A stretch of 64,000 nt of DNA from an uncultured Stenotrophomonas sp. (GTDB lineage Bacteria > Pseudomonadota > Gammaproteobacteria > Xanthomonadales > Xanthomonadaceae). Below are positions 24,188 to 32,409 of this stretch, one piece after another. The DNA lies in contig CAJYNG010000002.1 of the NCBI GenBank assembly GCA_913775725.1, positions 1 to 64,000 on the forward strand, given 5' to 3'. Each line of letters begins with the position of its first letter. The stretch's first letter is position 1. Below the pieces are notes generated by a model that saw only the letters and a list, made by a program, of their open reading frames with translations, made no database searches and was not told the origin of the DNA. The translations under genes and the position numbers were made by a program.

Positions 24188-27031
24188 TCAGAAACCGCTG
24201 CTGTAACGCAGCGCCGCCTGGCGCGCGCCCTCGCCGCCCACGCGCTGGTCGAAGCCCAGGCTCAGGCGGCCAGTGCGCCCCCACCACGATTCCAGCGCCA
24301 CGCCGATCAGCGCACTGCCGCGCGGCGCGTTCCAGCCCGCCAGCGGTGCCCAGGCATCGACGCCGGCGAAACTGGCCTGCCAGTCCGCATCCGCACCATC
24401 AAGCCGTTGCTGCCATTCGGCATGCCCACGCAGCGTCCAACGCCCCCAGCCACGCTCGCCGCGGATGCCAGCCAGCATCTGGCTGCGCTGCACGCGATTG
24501 GCATCCCCACGCAGGCCGAAGCCGAAACCGCCCAGCTCATTGAAGGCATCGGTATCCACACGCGTGGTGCTGGCGCCGAGGTAGGGCGTCAACGACGCAC
24601 CGGCACGCCCCAGCCGGTACCCGCCCTCCACGCTGGCACTGCTGAAACGGCCGCCGTACCGCGCAGAGACGCCATAGGCGCCCGCACCGAGCAGCAGCTG
24701 ACGATCCAGCGCGCGGGTGAACTGGCCACTTCCGACCTGGGCCAGTGCGTAGCCACGCCCCAGGTTCCAGCCGGCATACAGCTGCGCCTGCGCCTGGCGA
24801 TCACGTCCGCGGTCACCACCGAAGCTGCTGCCACCGTTGCTGCGGGTCTCGCCAAAAGCCACACCCATCAGGCCGTTGCTGCCCAGCGGCAGGTCCTGGC
24901 CCGCCATCCAGCCACGGCTCTCGGCAGCGTTGCCGGCAAAGCTGCCCTGACCGGCCTCGCCCAGCGCGCTCTGCCAGGTACCGCGCAGGCGAGGTGCGGC
25001 CTGCACACGATCGAAGCGTTCGGCAATCGCACGCCGCGACATGTCGATGCTGTCGAAGGTCGCCGCTTCGGCACGGGCATGCGCCTGCCCGGACAGGCTC
25101 TGCAGGCTGGCGGCCAAGCCCTGCTTGCCACCGCCGGTCCACTGCAGCGCACCGGCTGCCGCACCGAAGGCCGATCCCTGCAGGCTTGCGTCTTTGTCGA
25201 GCGCCGCGAATGCGCCTTCCAGACGCTGAGCTGCCACCTGCGCGGACGCCCCCAGGCCGCTGGCCGCTGCGGTGACACTGACCTGGGTCAGGTTCAACCA
25301 GGCATTGTTGCTGTCGTAGCCGTAGCTGCTCTGCAGCAACGACAGCCCCTGCAGGCCACTGGAGGTAGCCGGCGTACTGAAAGTGCCACTGAGTCCGCCT
25401 GCCGCATGGATCAGGTCCTGTCGGCTGCCGTTCTGTGGCACGTAGCCGGAAACAAAGCCGTGCACGCGCACGCCACCGTCGATCGTGGCATTGCCTGTGA
25501 CCTGCAGCGCATTGGCGCCGAGCGCGATCATCAACTGGCCACCGGCCTGCTGGGTGTAGTTGCCCTCGATGGTGCCGGTGGTGCTGCCGGTGGTGAGGAA
25601 CACGCTGCTGCCGTTGACCACATTGCCGATCACGCGGGGCGTGCCACCATTGAACTGCAGGCCGGTCGAATCCGGATCGGGCTGGCCGAGGATGGTCACA
25701 TTGGAACGGATCACGCCACCGTTCTGCAGCGACAGGATGCCGCGTTCGATGCGGGTGGCACCGGTGTAGCTGTTGTTGCCGGCCAGCACCAGGGTGCCCC
25801 CGCCCTGCTTGACCAGGCCGCCACTGCCGGCGATATCGTTGCGCCACGCCGAGCCGGTCGAGGCCAGATCCACGTTGGCGACCACATCACCCCAGTCGAA
25901 GCGACCCGGACCGTTGATCGCACGACCGATGTCGAGCAGGCCATAGCCGAACACTGGATCCACGCCCGGGGCACCGATGTCCTTGGCGGTGCCCAGCAGG
26001 GTCTGCCGGACCAGATCGTTGCTGAAGTACGGGAAGCGCTGCCAGACCAGGGCCGCCGCACCCGAAACCAGTGGCGCAGCGAAAGACGTGCCGTAGTTCC
26101 AGTAGTAGCTGCCACCATTGGCATCCGGGTAGACCGCGCTGCCCGGCGCCGCCAGGCAGTAGCGGGCCGCCTGCCCGCAGGCATTGGCATAGCCGGCCAG
26201 TGCGCCGGGCGTATACGGATCCACCGCCGTGGCCACCAGCCAGCCACGCTCCAGATCGGCTGCAGGCAGTGAACCGGCCACGCCCTTCTGGCTGGGCAAC
26301 GCAGCCAGGCTGCTCGGCTCGCTGCGCCCATCATTGCCGGCGGCGAACACCACCAGGCCACCGTGATTGATCACGAACGGCCGGTATTCGGCAGCCACCT
26401 GCGCGGTGGTCGGCAGGTCCGTCCAGTACAGGCCGCCCCACGAGTTGTTCATCACCTTCACGTTGTAGTTGATCAGGTCCTGGTGGACCTGGGCCACACC
26501 CAGCGGACCGCTGAAGGCATTGCCGCGACCACTGCCGTCATCGGTCGGCGGCTTGTCGGAAATGATCCGTGCCGACACGATCTGCGCACCTGGCGCGATG
26601 CCGCCCGGCCAGGACCCTACTGCCGCACCGGCGGCAAGGCTGGCGACGGCCGTGCCATGCCCGACCACGTCGTCGACACCCAGGTTGTTTTTGGCCGGGT
26701 CGATGTAATTGAGGTTGGCGACCACCCGCCCATTCAAGGCCACCGCATTGCGCTGCACGCCCGAATCGACGATGCCGATGCGTACGCCCTGCCCGGTCAG
26801 GCCGGCATTCTGTGCGGCACGCGCGTTGGTGACTGACAGATGCGCATCGAAGGCCGGCTCCTGCGGCTTGGCCGGCGGCGGCGTGGTGGGAGGCGGCGTG
26901 GTCGGCGGCGTAGGCGTGGTCGGCGGCGGATCGACACGCACATTGCTGCCCCCCCCGCCACCGCCACAGGCCGTCAGCGCCACCGCCAGCGCGGTTCCCA
27001 GGGCAGACCTCACCATCATCGTGCGTTCCAT
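24188..27031 (-). CDS. Subtilisin-type serine protease autotransporter with lipobox
   Basis: This protein has up to 947 residues. The N-terminus has a lipoprotein signal ending in LTAC followed by a Gly run and a Pro/Thr-rich linker. The S8 peptidase domain (about 60-380) has Asp in GIVDSGVQ, His in GHGTAVASLAAG, Asn in AAGNDGR and Ser in YGTSFAAPLVSGAAAL. A beta-helix passenger with an autotransporter strand repeat (GGGTLVLAGNNSYTGATRIE) follows. The C-terminal barrel (about 670-947) ends in aromatic F (LRYSSGF). Lipid-anchored subtilase autotransporters such as Bordetella SphB1 have the same plan. The exact start among Met1, Met5 and Met6 is unclear. Confidence 0.92.
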   Translation of the reverse strand: MERTMMVRSALGTALAVALTACGGGGGGSNVRVDPPPTTPTPPTTPPPTTPPPAKPQEPAFDAHLSVTNARAAQNAGLTGQGVRIGIVDSGVQRNAVALNGRVVANLNYIDPAKNNLGVDDVVGHGTAVASLAAGAAVGSWPGGIAPGAQIVSARIISDKPPTDDGSGRGNAFSGPLGVAQVHQDLINYNVKVMNNSWGGLYWTDLPTTAQVAAEYRPFVINHGGLVVFAAGNDGRSEPSSLAALPSQKGVAGSLPAADLERGWLVATAVDPYTPGALAGYANACGQAARYCLAAPGSAVYPDANGGSYYWNYGTSFAAPLVSGAAALVWQRFPYFSNDLVRQTLLGTAKDIGAPGVDPVFGYGLLDIGRAINGPGRFDWGDVVANVDLASTGSAWRNDIAGSGGLVKQGGGTLVLAGNNSYTGATRIERGILSLQNGGVIRSNVTILGQPDPDSTGLQFNGGTPRVIGNVVNGSSVFLTTGSTTGTIEGNYTQQAGGQLMIALGANALQVTGNATIDGGVRVHGFVSGYVPQNGSRQDLIHAAGGLSGTFSTPATSSGLQGLSLLQSSYGYDSNNAWLNLTQVSVTAAASGLGASAQVAAQRLEGAFAALDKDASLQGSAFGAAAGALQWTGGGKQGLAASLQSLSGQAHARAEAATFDSIDMSRRAIAERFDRVQAAPRLRGTWQSALGEAGQGSFAGNAAESRGWMAGQDLPLGSNGLMGVAFGETRSNGGSSFGGDRGRDRQAQAQLYAGWNLGRGYALAQVGSGQFTRALDRQLLLGAGAYGVSARYGGRFSSASVEGGYRLGRAGASLTPYLGASTTRVDTDAFNELGGFGFGLRGDANRVQRSQMLAGIRGERGWGRWTLRGHAEWQQRLDGADADWQASFAGVDAWAPLAGWNAPRGSALIGVALESWWGRTGRLSLGFDQRVGGEGARQAALRYSSGF

Positions 27032-27214
27032 CGATTCCTTCCCATGAACGTTGTCCTGCCTTCATCCCGGCAGGCGTGCGGCCGCGCCCAGCGGCGGCCC
27101 TCCCCGACCCTCTATACTTGGGCCGACCCCCACGCAGTCTGCCGGGAAACCGGGGCACATCCAACGGCCCCCGGTCTCCTTTCCGAACATTGCTTACGCA
27201 TCAACGAGATTGCC

Positions 27215-28390
27215 ATGTCCAACATCGTCATCGCCGCCGCCAAGCGCACCGCCATCGGCTCCTTCCTCGGCCAGTTCAACGGCGTGCCGACCCCCACCCT
27301 CGGCGCGGCCGCCATCGCCGCCGCCCTGGAGCAGTCGGGTGTCCCGGCCAGCGACGTTTCTGAAGTCCTGATGGGCTGCGTGCTGCCGGCCAACCTCGGC
27401 CAGGCGCCGGCCCGCCAGGCGGCGATCGCCGCCGGCATCCCGCTGTCGACCGGTGCCACCACGCTGAACAAGGTGTGCGGCTCGGGCATGAAGACCATCA
27501 TGCTTGGCCATGATCTGATCAAGGCCGGTTCGGCCCGCATCGTGGTTGCCGGCGGCATGGAATCGATGTCCAACGCCCCGCATATGCTGCCGAACTCGCG
27601 TACCGGCAACCGCTTCGGCAACTTCCAGGCGGTCGACCACATGGCCCACGACGGCCTGGTCAACGCCTACGATGGCAAGGCCATGGGCGAATTCGCCGAA
27701 TGCGCCGTGGACAAGTACCAGTTCAGCCGCGAAGAGCAGGACGCCTACGCGATCGAATCGGTCAAGCGCGCCCAGGCCGCGCAGGCCAACGGTGCGTTCG
27801 CCGACGAGATCGTCGCGGTCAAGGTCGCCACCCGCAAGGGTGAGGTCGAGGTCGCTACCGACGAGCAGCCCGGCCGCTCGGACATCGCCAAGATCCCGAC
27901 CCTGCGCCCGGCCTTCAAGAAGGATGGCAGCGTCACCGCCGCCAGTTCCTCCAGCATTTCCGACGGCGCCGCTGCAGTGGTCCTGCTGACCGAGGAAGAC
28001 GCAGCCGCGCGCGGCATCACCCCGCTGGCCCGCATCGTCGGCCACGCAACCCATTCGCAGGAGCCGGAGTGGTTCACCACCGCGCCGATCGGTGCGCTGC
28101 ACACGCTGCTGGAGAAGACCGGCTGGTCGCTGGACCAGGTCGACCTGTTCGAAATCAACGAAGCCTTCGCCGTGGTGGCGATGGCACCGATGCGCGAACT
28201 GGGCATCCCGCATGACAAGCTCAACGTGAATGGCGGCGCCTGCGCACTGGGCCATCCGATCGGTGCCTCCGGTGCACGCCTGGTGGTGACCTTGGTCAAC
28301 GCCCTGCGCACGCGCGGTGGCAAGCGCGGCATTGCCACCCTGTGCATCGGCGGTGGCGAAGCAACGGCTATCGCCATCGAATTGATTTAA
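27215..28390 (+). CDS. Acetyl-CoA C-acetyltransferase (thiolase)
   Basis: This 391-residue biosynthetic-type thiolase condenses two acetyl-CoA to acetoacetyl-CoA or runs the reverse reaction. The nucleophile is Cys88 in NKVCGSGMK. The His is in GGACALGHPIGASG, and the second Cys is in GIATLCIGGGEA near the end. Length and motifs fit AtoB/PhaA. TATACT at 27113-27118 is a possible -10 in the gap to the divergent autotransporter, with no good -35. The start at 27215 follows the family N-terminus (MSNIVIAAAKRTAIG). Confidence 0.95.
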   Translation: MSNIVIAAAKRTAIGSFLGQFNGVPTPTLGAAAIAAALEQSGVPASDVSEVLMGCVLPANLGQAPARQAAIAAGIPLSTGATTLNKVCGSGMKTIMLGHDLIKAGSARIVVAGGMESMSNAPHMLPNSRTGNRFGNFQAVDHMAHDGLVNAYDGKAMGEFAECAVDKYQFSREEQDAYAIESVKRAQAAQANGAFADEIVAVKVATRKGEVEVATDEQPGRSDIAKIPTLRPAFKKDGSVTAASSSSISDGAAAVVLLTEEDAAARGITPLARIVGHATHSQEPEWFTTAPIGALHTLLEKTGWSLDQVDLFEINEAFAVVAMAPMRELGIPHDKLNVNGGACALGHPIGASGARLVVTLVNALRTRGGKRGIATLCIGGGEATAIAIELI

Positions 28391-28432
28391 ATGGATTTAA
28401 CGATGATTTCGCAAAAATGAATGCGGGATCGC

Positions 28433-28462
28433 TTGACACCCAATCTTGGCTTGTCATCATGT
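28433..28462 (+). promoter_or_regulatory. Candidate sigma-70 promoter for the first Ala-rich lipoprotein
   Basis: A perfect TTGACA (28433-28438) is followed after 16-17 bases by CATCAT/ATCATG, a weak -10. A run of A/T-rich sequence precedes it. The predicted start would give a leader of about 45 bases before the ATG at 28515. The upstream thiolase gene ends 42 bases before the -35. Confidence 0.5.
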
Positions 28463-28514
28463 TGTCGGCGCGCAGCATGCGCGTTGCCTAATTCTAACGA
28501 CGAGGATTTACACA

Positions 28515-28856
28515 ATGAGCATCAACAAGCTGCTGGTCGCGATGTCCCTGGCTCTGGCCCTGGCCGCCTGCTCGAAGCAGGAAGCTGCCCAGGACGCCGC
28601 TGCTTCGGCCAACGAAGCCGCCACCGAAGCCCAGGCTGCTGCCGACCAGGCCGCCGCTGCTGGCGCCCAGACCGCCGACGCTGCCCAGCAGGCCGCTGAC
28701 ACCGCCGCCACCGCTGCTGACGCTTCGGTTGACGCTGCTGCCCAGGCTGGCGCTGCTGCCACCGACGCCGCTGCCGGCGCCGCTGCTGACGCTGCCAAGG
28801 CTGCTGAAGGCACCGCTGAGAAGGCCAAGGACGCTGCTGAAGAAGCCAAGAAGTAA
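28515..28856 (+). CDS. Ala-rich small lipoprotein (Lpp-like)
   Basis: This 113-residue protein has a lipoprotein signal (MSINKLLVAMSLALALAACS) with lipobox LAAC and Ser at +2, which favours the outer membrane. The mature part is about half Ala, with charged or polar residues (D, E, K, Q, T) every three to four positions, as in an alanine-zipper coiled coil. It ends in EEAKK. A C-terminal Lys is the residue by which Lpp is bound to peptidoglycan in E. coli. The gene stands between its own promoter and a strong terminator. It resembles the lipoprotein gene just downstream. Function is inferred. Confidence 0.8.
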   Translation: MSINKLLVAMSLALALAACSKQEAAQDAAASANEAATEAQAAADQAAAAGAQTADAAQQAADTAATAADASVDAAAQAGAAATDAAAGAAADAAKAAEGTAEKAKDAAEEAKK

Positions 28857-28882
28857 TAACTTCTTTCTTCACGCTGTTCTGG

Positions 28883-28915
28883 AAAAGCCGCTGGTTCGCC
28901 AGCGGCTTTTTCTTT
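28883..28915 (+). terminator. Intrinsic terminator with UUCG loop
   Basis: AAAAGCCGCTGG-TTCG-CCAGCGGCTTTT is a twelve-base-pair perfect stem with a stable tetraloop, followed by TTCTTTT. It ends the first lipoprotein transcript 26 bases after its stop codon. Confidence 0.92.
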
Positions 28916-29013
28916 TGTCGAATGCGCGCGACGGAGCCGCTGCATCGCGACCCCGTCTTCACAACGGCATGAATAGGCTGGCGTCCCCATCCATTGCAGT
29001 ACCGGAGACCGCC

Positions 29014-29424
29014 ATGAAGATTCGTCCGATCACCACCACCCTGCTGGCCGCCTCCCTGCTGCTGGCCCTGGCCGCCTGCAAGGGCCCGGAAGCCGAACAG
29101 GCCAAGCAGGACGCACAGCAGGCCGCCGACAGCGCAGGCGCTGCCGCCCGTGACGCCGTGGACAAGGCCGCCGAAGCCACCCGCGAAGCCGCCGACAAGA
29201 CCGCCGCCGCCTCCGAGCAGGCCGCTGCCGATACCCAGCATGCGCTGGACAAGGCCGCCGATGCCACCGCCACCGCCGCTGACAAGGCCAAGGACGCCGC
29301 AACCGACGCCGCCGCACACGCCAGCGACGCCACCGCCAACGCGGCACAGAAGGTCGCCGACAAGGCCCGCGATGTCGCCAACGACGCGAAAGCCAACGCC
29401 GCCAAGGAAGAAGCCAAGCACTAA
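29014..29424 (+). CDS. Ala-rich small lipoprotein, second copy
   Basis: This 136-residue paralogue of the preceding gene has a signal ending LALAAC with Lys at +2. A long Ala/Asp/Lys-rich helix follows with recurring AADKA/AADAT units (for example DKAAEATREAADKTAAAS). The two proteins share composition more than exact sequence. It ends in EEAKH, so it lacks the terminal Lys of the first copy. It has its own terminator at 29463. Its likely place is the outer membrane; its role is unknown. Confidence 0.78.
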   Translation: MKIRPITTTLLAASLLLALAACKGPEAEQAKQDAQQAADSAGAAARDAVDKAAEATREAADKTAAASEQAAADTQHALDKAADATATAADKAKDAATDAAAHASDATANAAQKVADKARDVANDAKANAAKEEAKH

Positions 29425-29436
29425 GCCCTACCGGCA

Positions 29437-29459
29437 GCCGAGCATCGGCTCGGCGCTAC
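29437..29459 (-). repeat. SMAG palindrome
   Basis: AGCCGAGC-ATCG-GCTCGG followed by CGCTAC (complement of a GTAG foot) lies between the second lipoprotein stop and its terminator. Confidence 0.75.
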
Positions 29460-29462
29460 AGG

Positions 29463-29491
29463 AAAAGCCGCGGCACTGCCGCGGCTTTTCT
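29463..29491 (+). terminator. Intrinsic terminator
   Basis: AAAAGCCGCGGC-ACT-GCCGCGGCTTTT is a twelve-base-pair stem followed by CTGCTTTTCG. It ends the second lipoprotein transcript. Confidence 0.9.
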
Positions 29492-29529
29492 GCTTTTCGC
29501 TCTCTGCTCTTTCTGTTGATTCCGTGGTG

Positions 29530-29603
29530 GACGGCACGGAAACCGTCCAAGGCCGCGCGGGCAGGTTGCGCAGGAGCGTAAGCGCCATGGATGGCGCGCC
29601 CGA
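29530..29603 (+). repeat. Half copy of the composite palindrome (copy G)
   Basis: The parts present are a tail-like CACGGAAACCGTCC, one arm (GCGCGGGCAGGTTGCGCAGG) and the inner hairpin GCGCCATGGATGGCGC followed by CCGAGCC. The arm resembles copy F at 57163. The second arm and the head are missing, so this looks like a decayed or deleted copy. It lies past the stop of the aidB-like gene on the other strand. Confidence 0.65.
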
Positions 29604-29659
29604 GCCTTATCTGATCGGAATCTGGCAGCGTAGGTGCCGAGAGCCGGCGTGGGCCGCCC

Positions 29660-31297
29660 CTACGGCAGCGCGCGCGCCAGCATCGCCGACAGATCCACGC
29701 CCACCGGCAGCGTCCCGAACACCAGCCCGTGCTCCCCTTCCAGCCGGCTGCGCACGAACGCCTCCGCCATCGGGCTGCGCGCACGCAACAGCAACGCGGC
29801 CTGCAACAGCAGCGCAGTGCGCTCGCAGAACAGCCGCGCCTGCGATTCTTCCGGTGGCGGCGCCGCTGCCCAACGCTGCAAAGCCGCTGCATAGTGCGCA
29901 TCACAATCGGCCACCGCTGCCAGCTCAGCGCGCAGCGCCGCCAGCACCTCCGGTTCGCGTGCCAGTGCACGCAGCACGTCCAGGCACTGGATGTTGCCGC
30001 TGCCCTCCCAGATCGAGTTCAACGGAGCCTGCCGGTACAGCCGCGGCAGCATCGATTCCTCCACGTAGCCCGCACCACCCAGGCACTCCTGTGCTTCGTT
30101 GACGAAGGACGGCGCGCGCTTGCACAGCCAGTACTTTCCCAACGCCGTACCCAGCCGCGCCAACGCGGCTTCGCGGGTATCCACACCGGCACGATCCACG
30201 GCGCGGGCGATGCGCATCGACAGCACCGTGGCCGCTTCCGACTCCAGCGCCAGATCAGCCAGCACGTTGGTCATCAACGGGTGCTCGACCAGCAACTTGC
30301 CGAACGTACGGCGATGGCGTGCGTGGTGCAGCGCCTGCGCCAAGGCCATGCGCATTTCCGCCGCTGCGCCCAGCATGCAGTCCAGGCGGGTCATCATCAC
30401 CATGCCGATGATGGTGGCCACGCCGCGTCCCTCTTCGCCCACGCGCCATGCCTGTGCGCCGCAGAACTCGACCTCGCTGGACGCGTTGGCCCAGTCACCG
30501 AGTTTGTCCTTCAGCCGCATCAACCGGAACGCATTGCGGTCGCCATCGGCCAGCCGGCGCGGCATCAACAGACAGGTCAATCCGCCCGGCGCTTGTGCCA
30601 ACACGAGAAAGCCGTCGCACATCGGTGCGGAGAAGAACCACTTGTGGCCCACCAGGCGATAGCGTTCGCCATCGATCGGTTCGGCACGCGTGCTGTTGGC
30701 ACGCACGTCGGAACCGCCCTGCTTCTCGGTCATGCCCATACCCAGGGTGATGCCGGCCTTGTCCGCCACCGGTACATCGCGCGGGTCATAGACCGGGGCG
30801 GCGGCCTTGCGCGTCCACTCTGCAAGATGCGGTTGTGCCTGCAGCACCGCCACCGCGGCATGGGTCATGGTCAATGGACAACTGGTGCCGGCTTCGGCCT
30901 GGTGGTGCAGGTAGCTCAGCGCCGCCCGCGCGACATGTGCGCCGGGCTGTGGCTCGTGCCAGGACAATCCAGCGACACCGTGTGACTTCGCCGTACCCAT
31001 CAGTTGGTGATAGGCCGGATGGAACTCCACCGTATCGATGCGGTGGCCCTGCGCATCATGCGTGCGCAGGCGCGGACGATCACGGTTGGCATCAAAGCCG
31101 ATCCGGTACAACTCATCCCCCGCCAATGCGCCATAAACCGCCAGGCGTGGCGCGAAGCTGCCGGCCCCCTCGCGCTGCACGGCGTCCATCAACGCCACGT
31201 CGTCGGTCCACAACTGTCGCCCTGCAAACGGCGGCGGCTGATTCAGCACCACATGGGTTTCATACGGCGCGTTGCTGCTGAAGCTGGGTCCACTCAT
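29660..31297 (-). CDS. aidB: AidB-family acyl-CoA dehydrogenase-like flavoprotein
   Basis: This 545-residue protein is close to E. coli AidB (541). It shows GMGMTEKQGGSDVRANSTRA in the FAD/acyl-CoA domain and LNSIWEGSGNIQCLDVLRAL with the catalytic-type Glu. The long C-terminal extension typical of AidB is also present. AidB is induced in the adaptive response to alkylating agents and binds DNA and FAD; how it protects is debated. The start at 31297 (MSGPSFSSNAPYETH) suits the family. It is divergent, by 113 bases, from the ligase-associated repair operon. Confidence 0.9.
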   Translation of the reverse strand: MSGPSFSSNAPYETHVVLNQPPPFAGRQLWTDDVALMDAVQREGAGSFAPRLAVYGALAGDELYRIGFDANRDRPRLRTHDAQGHRIDTVEFHPAYHQLMGTAKSHGVAGLSWHEPQPGAHVARAALSYLHHQAEAGTSCPLTMTHAAVAVLQAQPHLAEWTRKAAAPVYDPRDVPVADKAGITLGMGMTEKQGGSDVRANSTRAEPIDGERYRLVGHKWFFSAPMCDGFLVLAQAPGGLTCLLMPRRLADGDRNAFRLMRLKDKLGDWANASSEVEFCGAQAWRVGEEGRGVATIIGMVMMTRLDCMLGAAAEMRMALAQALHHARHRRTFGKLLVEHPLMTNVLADLALESEAATVLSMRIARAVDRAGVDTREAALARLGTALGKYWLCKRAPSFVNEAQECLGGAGYVEESMLPRLYRQAPLNSIWEGSGNIQCLDVLRALAREPEVLAALRAELAAVADCDAHYAAALQRWAAAPPPEESQARLFCERTALLLQAALLLRARSPMAEAFVRSRLEGEHGLVFGTLPVGVDLSAMLARALP

Positions 31298-31410
31298 CCG
31301 GTCCGTCCTGGCGGCAAGAGGTCTGCGGCCCGATTGTGCCGCATCGCCTGCCAAGCCCGTGTTCAGGCCGGTTCTCACCCCGTGCACGAGGCGCGGGCCA
31401 CAGTGACTGC

Positions 31411-32409
31411 ATGGCAGTCAACGACGATCTGGTGGTGCTGCGCCCGGAGGGGCTGTACTGTGCCGCCGGCGATTTTCATATCGACCCGTGGCGACCGGTA
31501 GCGCGTGCGGTCATCACCCATGGCCACGGCGACCATGCCCGCCCGGGCATGGGCGAGTATCACTGCAGCGAAGGCAGCCTGCCGATTCTGCGCTGGCGGC
31601 TGGGTGACGTGCCGGTGCAGGCGCATGCCGAGGGCGTGCCGTTCCGCCTGGGGCAGGTGCAGGTATCGCTGCATCCGGCCGGTCACGTGCTCGGCTCTTC
31701 GCAGGTGCGCATCGACGACGGGCGACAGGTCTGGGTGGCCTCCGGCGACTACAAACGCCAACCTGATCCAACCTGTGCGCCATTCGAAGTGGTGCCCTGC
31801 GATACCTTCATCACCGAGGCCACATTCGCACTGCCGATCTACCGCTGGCCGGACACGCCGGCGGTGGCTGCAGAGATCGTGGCGTGGCGCCGCGAATGCG
31901 AACAACGCGGCGAAGCGGCGATCCTGCTGTGCTACGCACTGGGCAAGGCGCAACGGGTGCTGGCCGAGCTGCTGCCGCTGGACGATCGCCCAGCCTGGCT
32001 GCACGGCGCCATCGCCAATGGTGTGGCGGTCTACCGGCAGGCCGGCGTGCCGATGCTGGAGACGCACACCGTGGCCGAGCAGGGCCGCCAGCCTGATGCC
32101 GCCGGCCAGCTGATCCTCGCCCCGCCGTCGGCTGCTGGCACGCCCTGGATGCGCCGCTTCGGCCGCCACCAGCTGGGCTTCGCATCCGGCTGGATGCAGC
32201 TGCGCGGCAATCGGCGGCGCCGCAATGTCGATCGCGGTTTCGTCATTTCCGATCACGCCGATTGGCCAGCACTGCTGCAGACCATCGAACAGACGGGCGC
32301 GCAGCGGGTGATCGCTACCCACGGCAATACCGATGCGTTGATTCCGTTCCTGCGCGAGCGCGGCGTGGCTGCCGAGGCCTTCCGTACCGATTTCGGGAGC
32401 GAGGAATGA
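31411..32409 (+). CDS. Ligase-associated DNA exonuclease (metallo-beta-lactamase/beta-CASP fold)
   Basis: This 332-residue protein has the metal-binding motif HGHGDH at 37-42, His in HPAGHVLGSS, Asp in ASGDYK, and late His residues in ISDHADW and VIATHGNTDAL. It matches the Exr-type member of the Lhr-Pdem-Lig-Exr gene set, predicted to trim DNA ends. It is the first gene of the four-gene operon, and its TGA overlaps the ligase ATG (ATGA). Nuclease activity is predicted from family, not shown here. Confidence 0.92.
   Translation: MAVNDDLVVLRPEGLYCAAGDFHIDPWRPVARAVITHGHGDHARPGMGEYHCSEGSLPILRWRLGDVPVQAHAEGVPFRLGQVQVSLHPAGHVLGSSQVRIDDGRQVWVASGDYKRQPDPTCAPFEVVPCDTFITEATFALPIYRWPDTPAVAAEIVAWRRECEQRGEAAILLCYALGKAQRVLAELLPLDDRPAWLHGAIANGVAVYRQAGVPMLETHTVAEQGRQPDAAGQLILAPPSAAGTPWMRRFGRHQLGFASGWMQLRGNRRRRNVDRGFVISDHADWPALLQTIEQTGAQRVIATHGNTDALIPFLRERGVAAEAFRTDFGSEE

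Noticed and set aside
24407-26272. Open frame of 621 codons on the plus strand inside the autotransporter gene
   Set aside because: The opposite strand has an intact protease triad, beta-helix and barrel. The plus frame has no recognisable motif.
27113-27118. TATACT as a definite promoter of the thiolase gene
   Set aside because: No acceptable -35 lies 16-18 bases upstream, so it is mentioned only in the gene entry.
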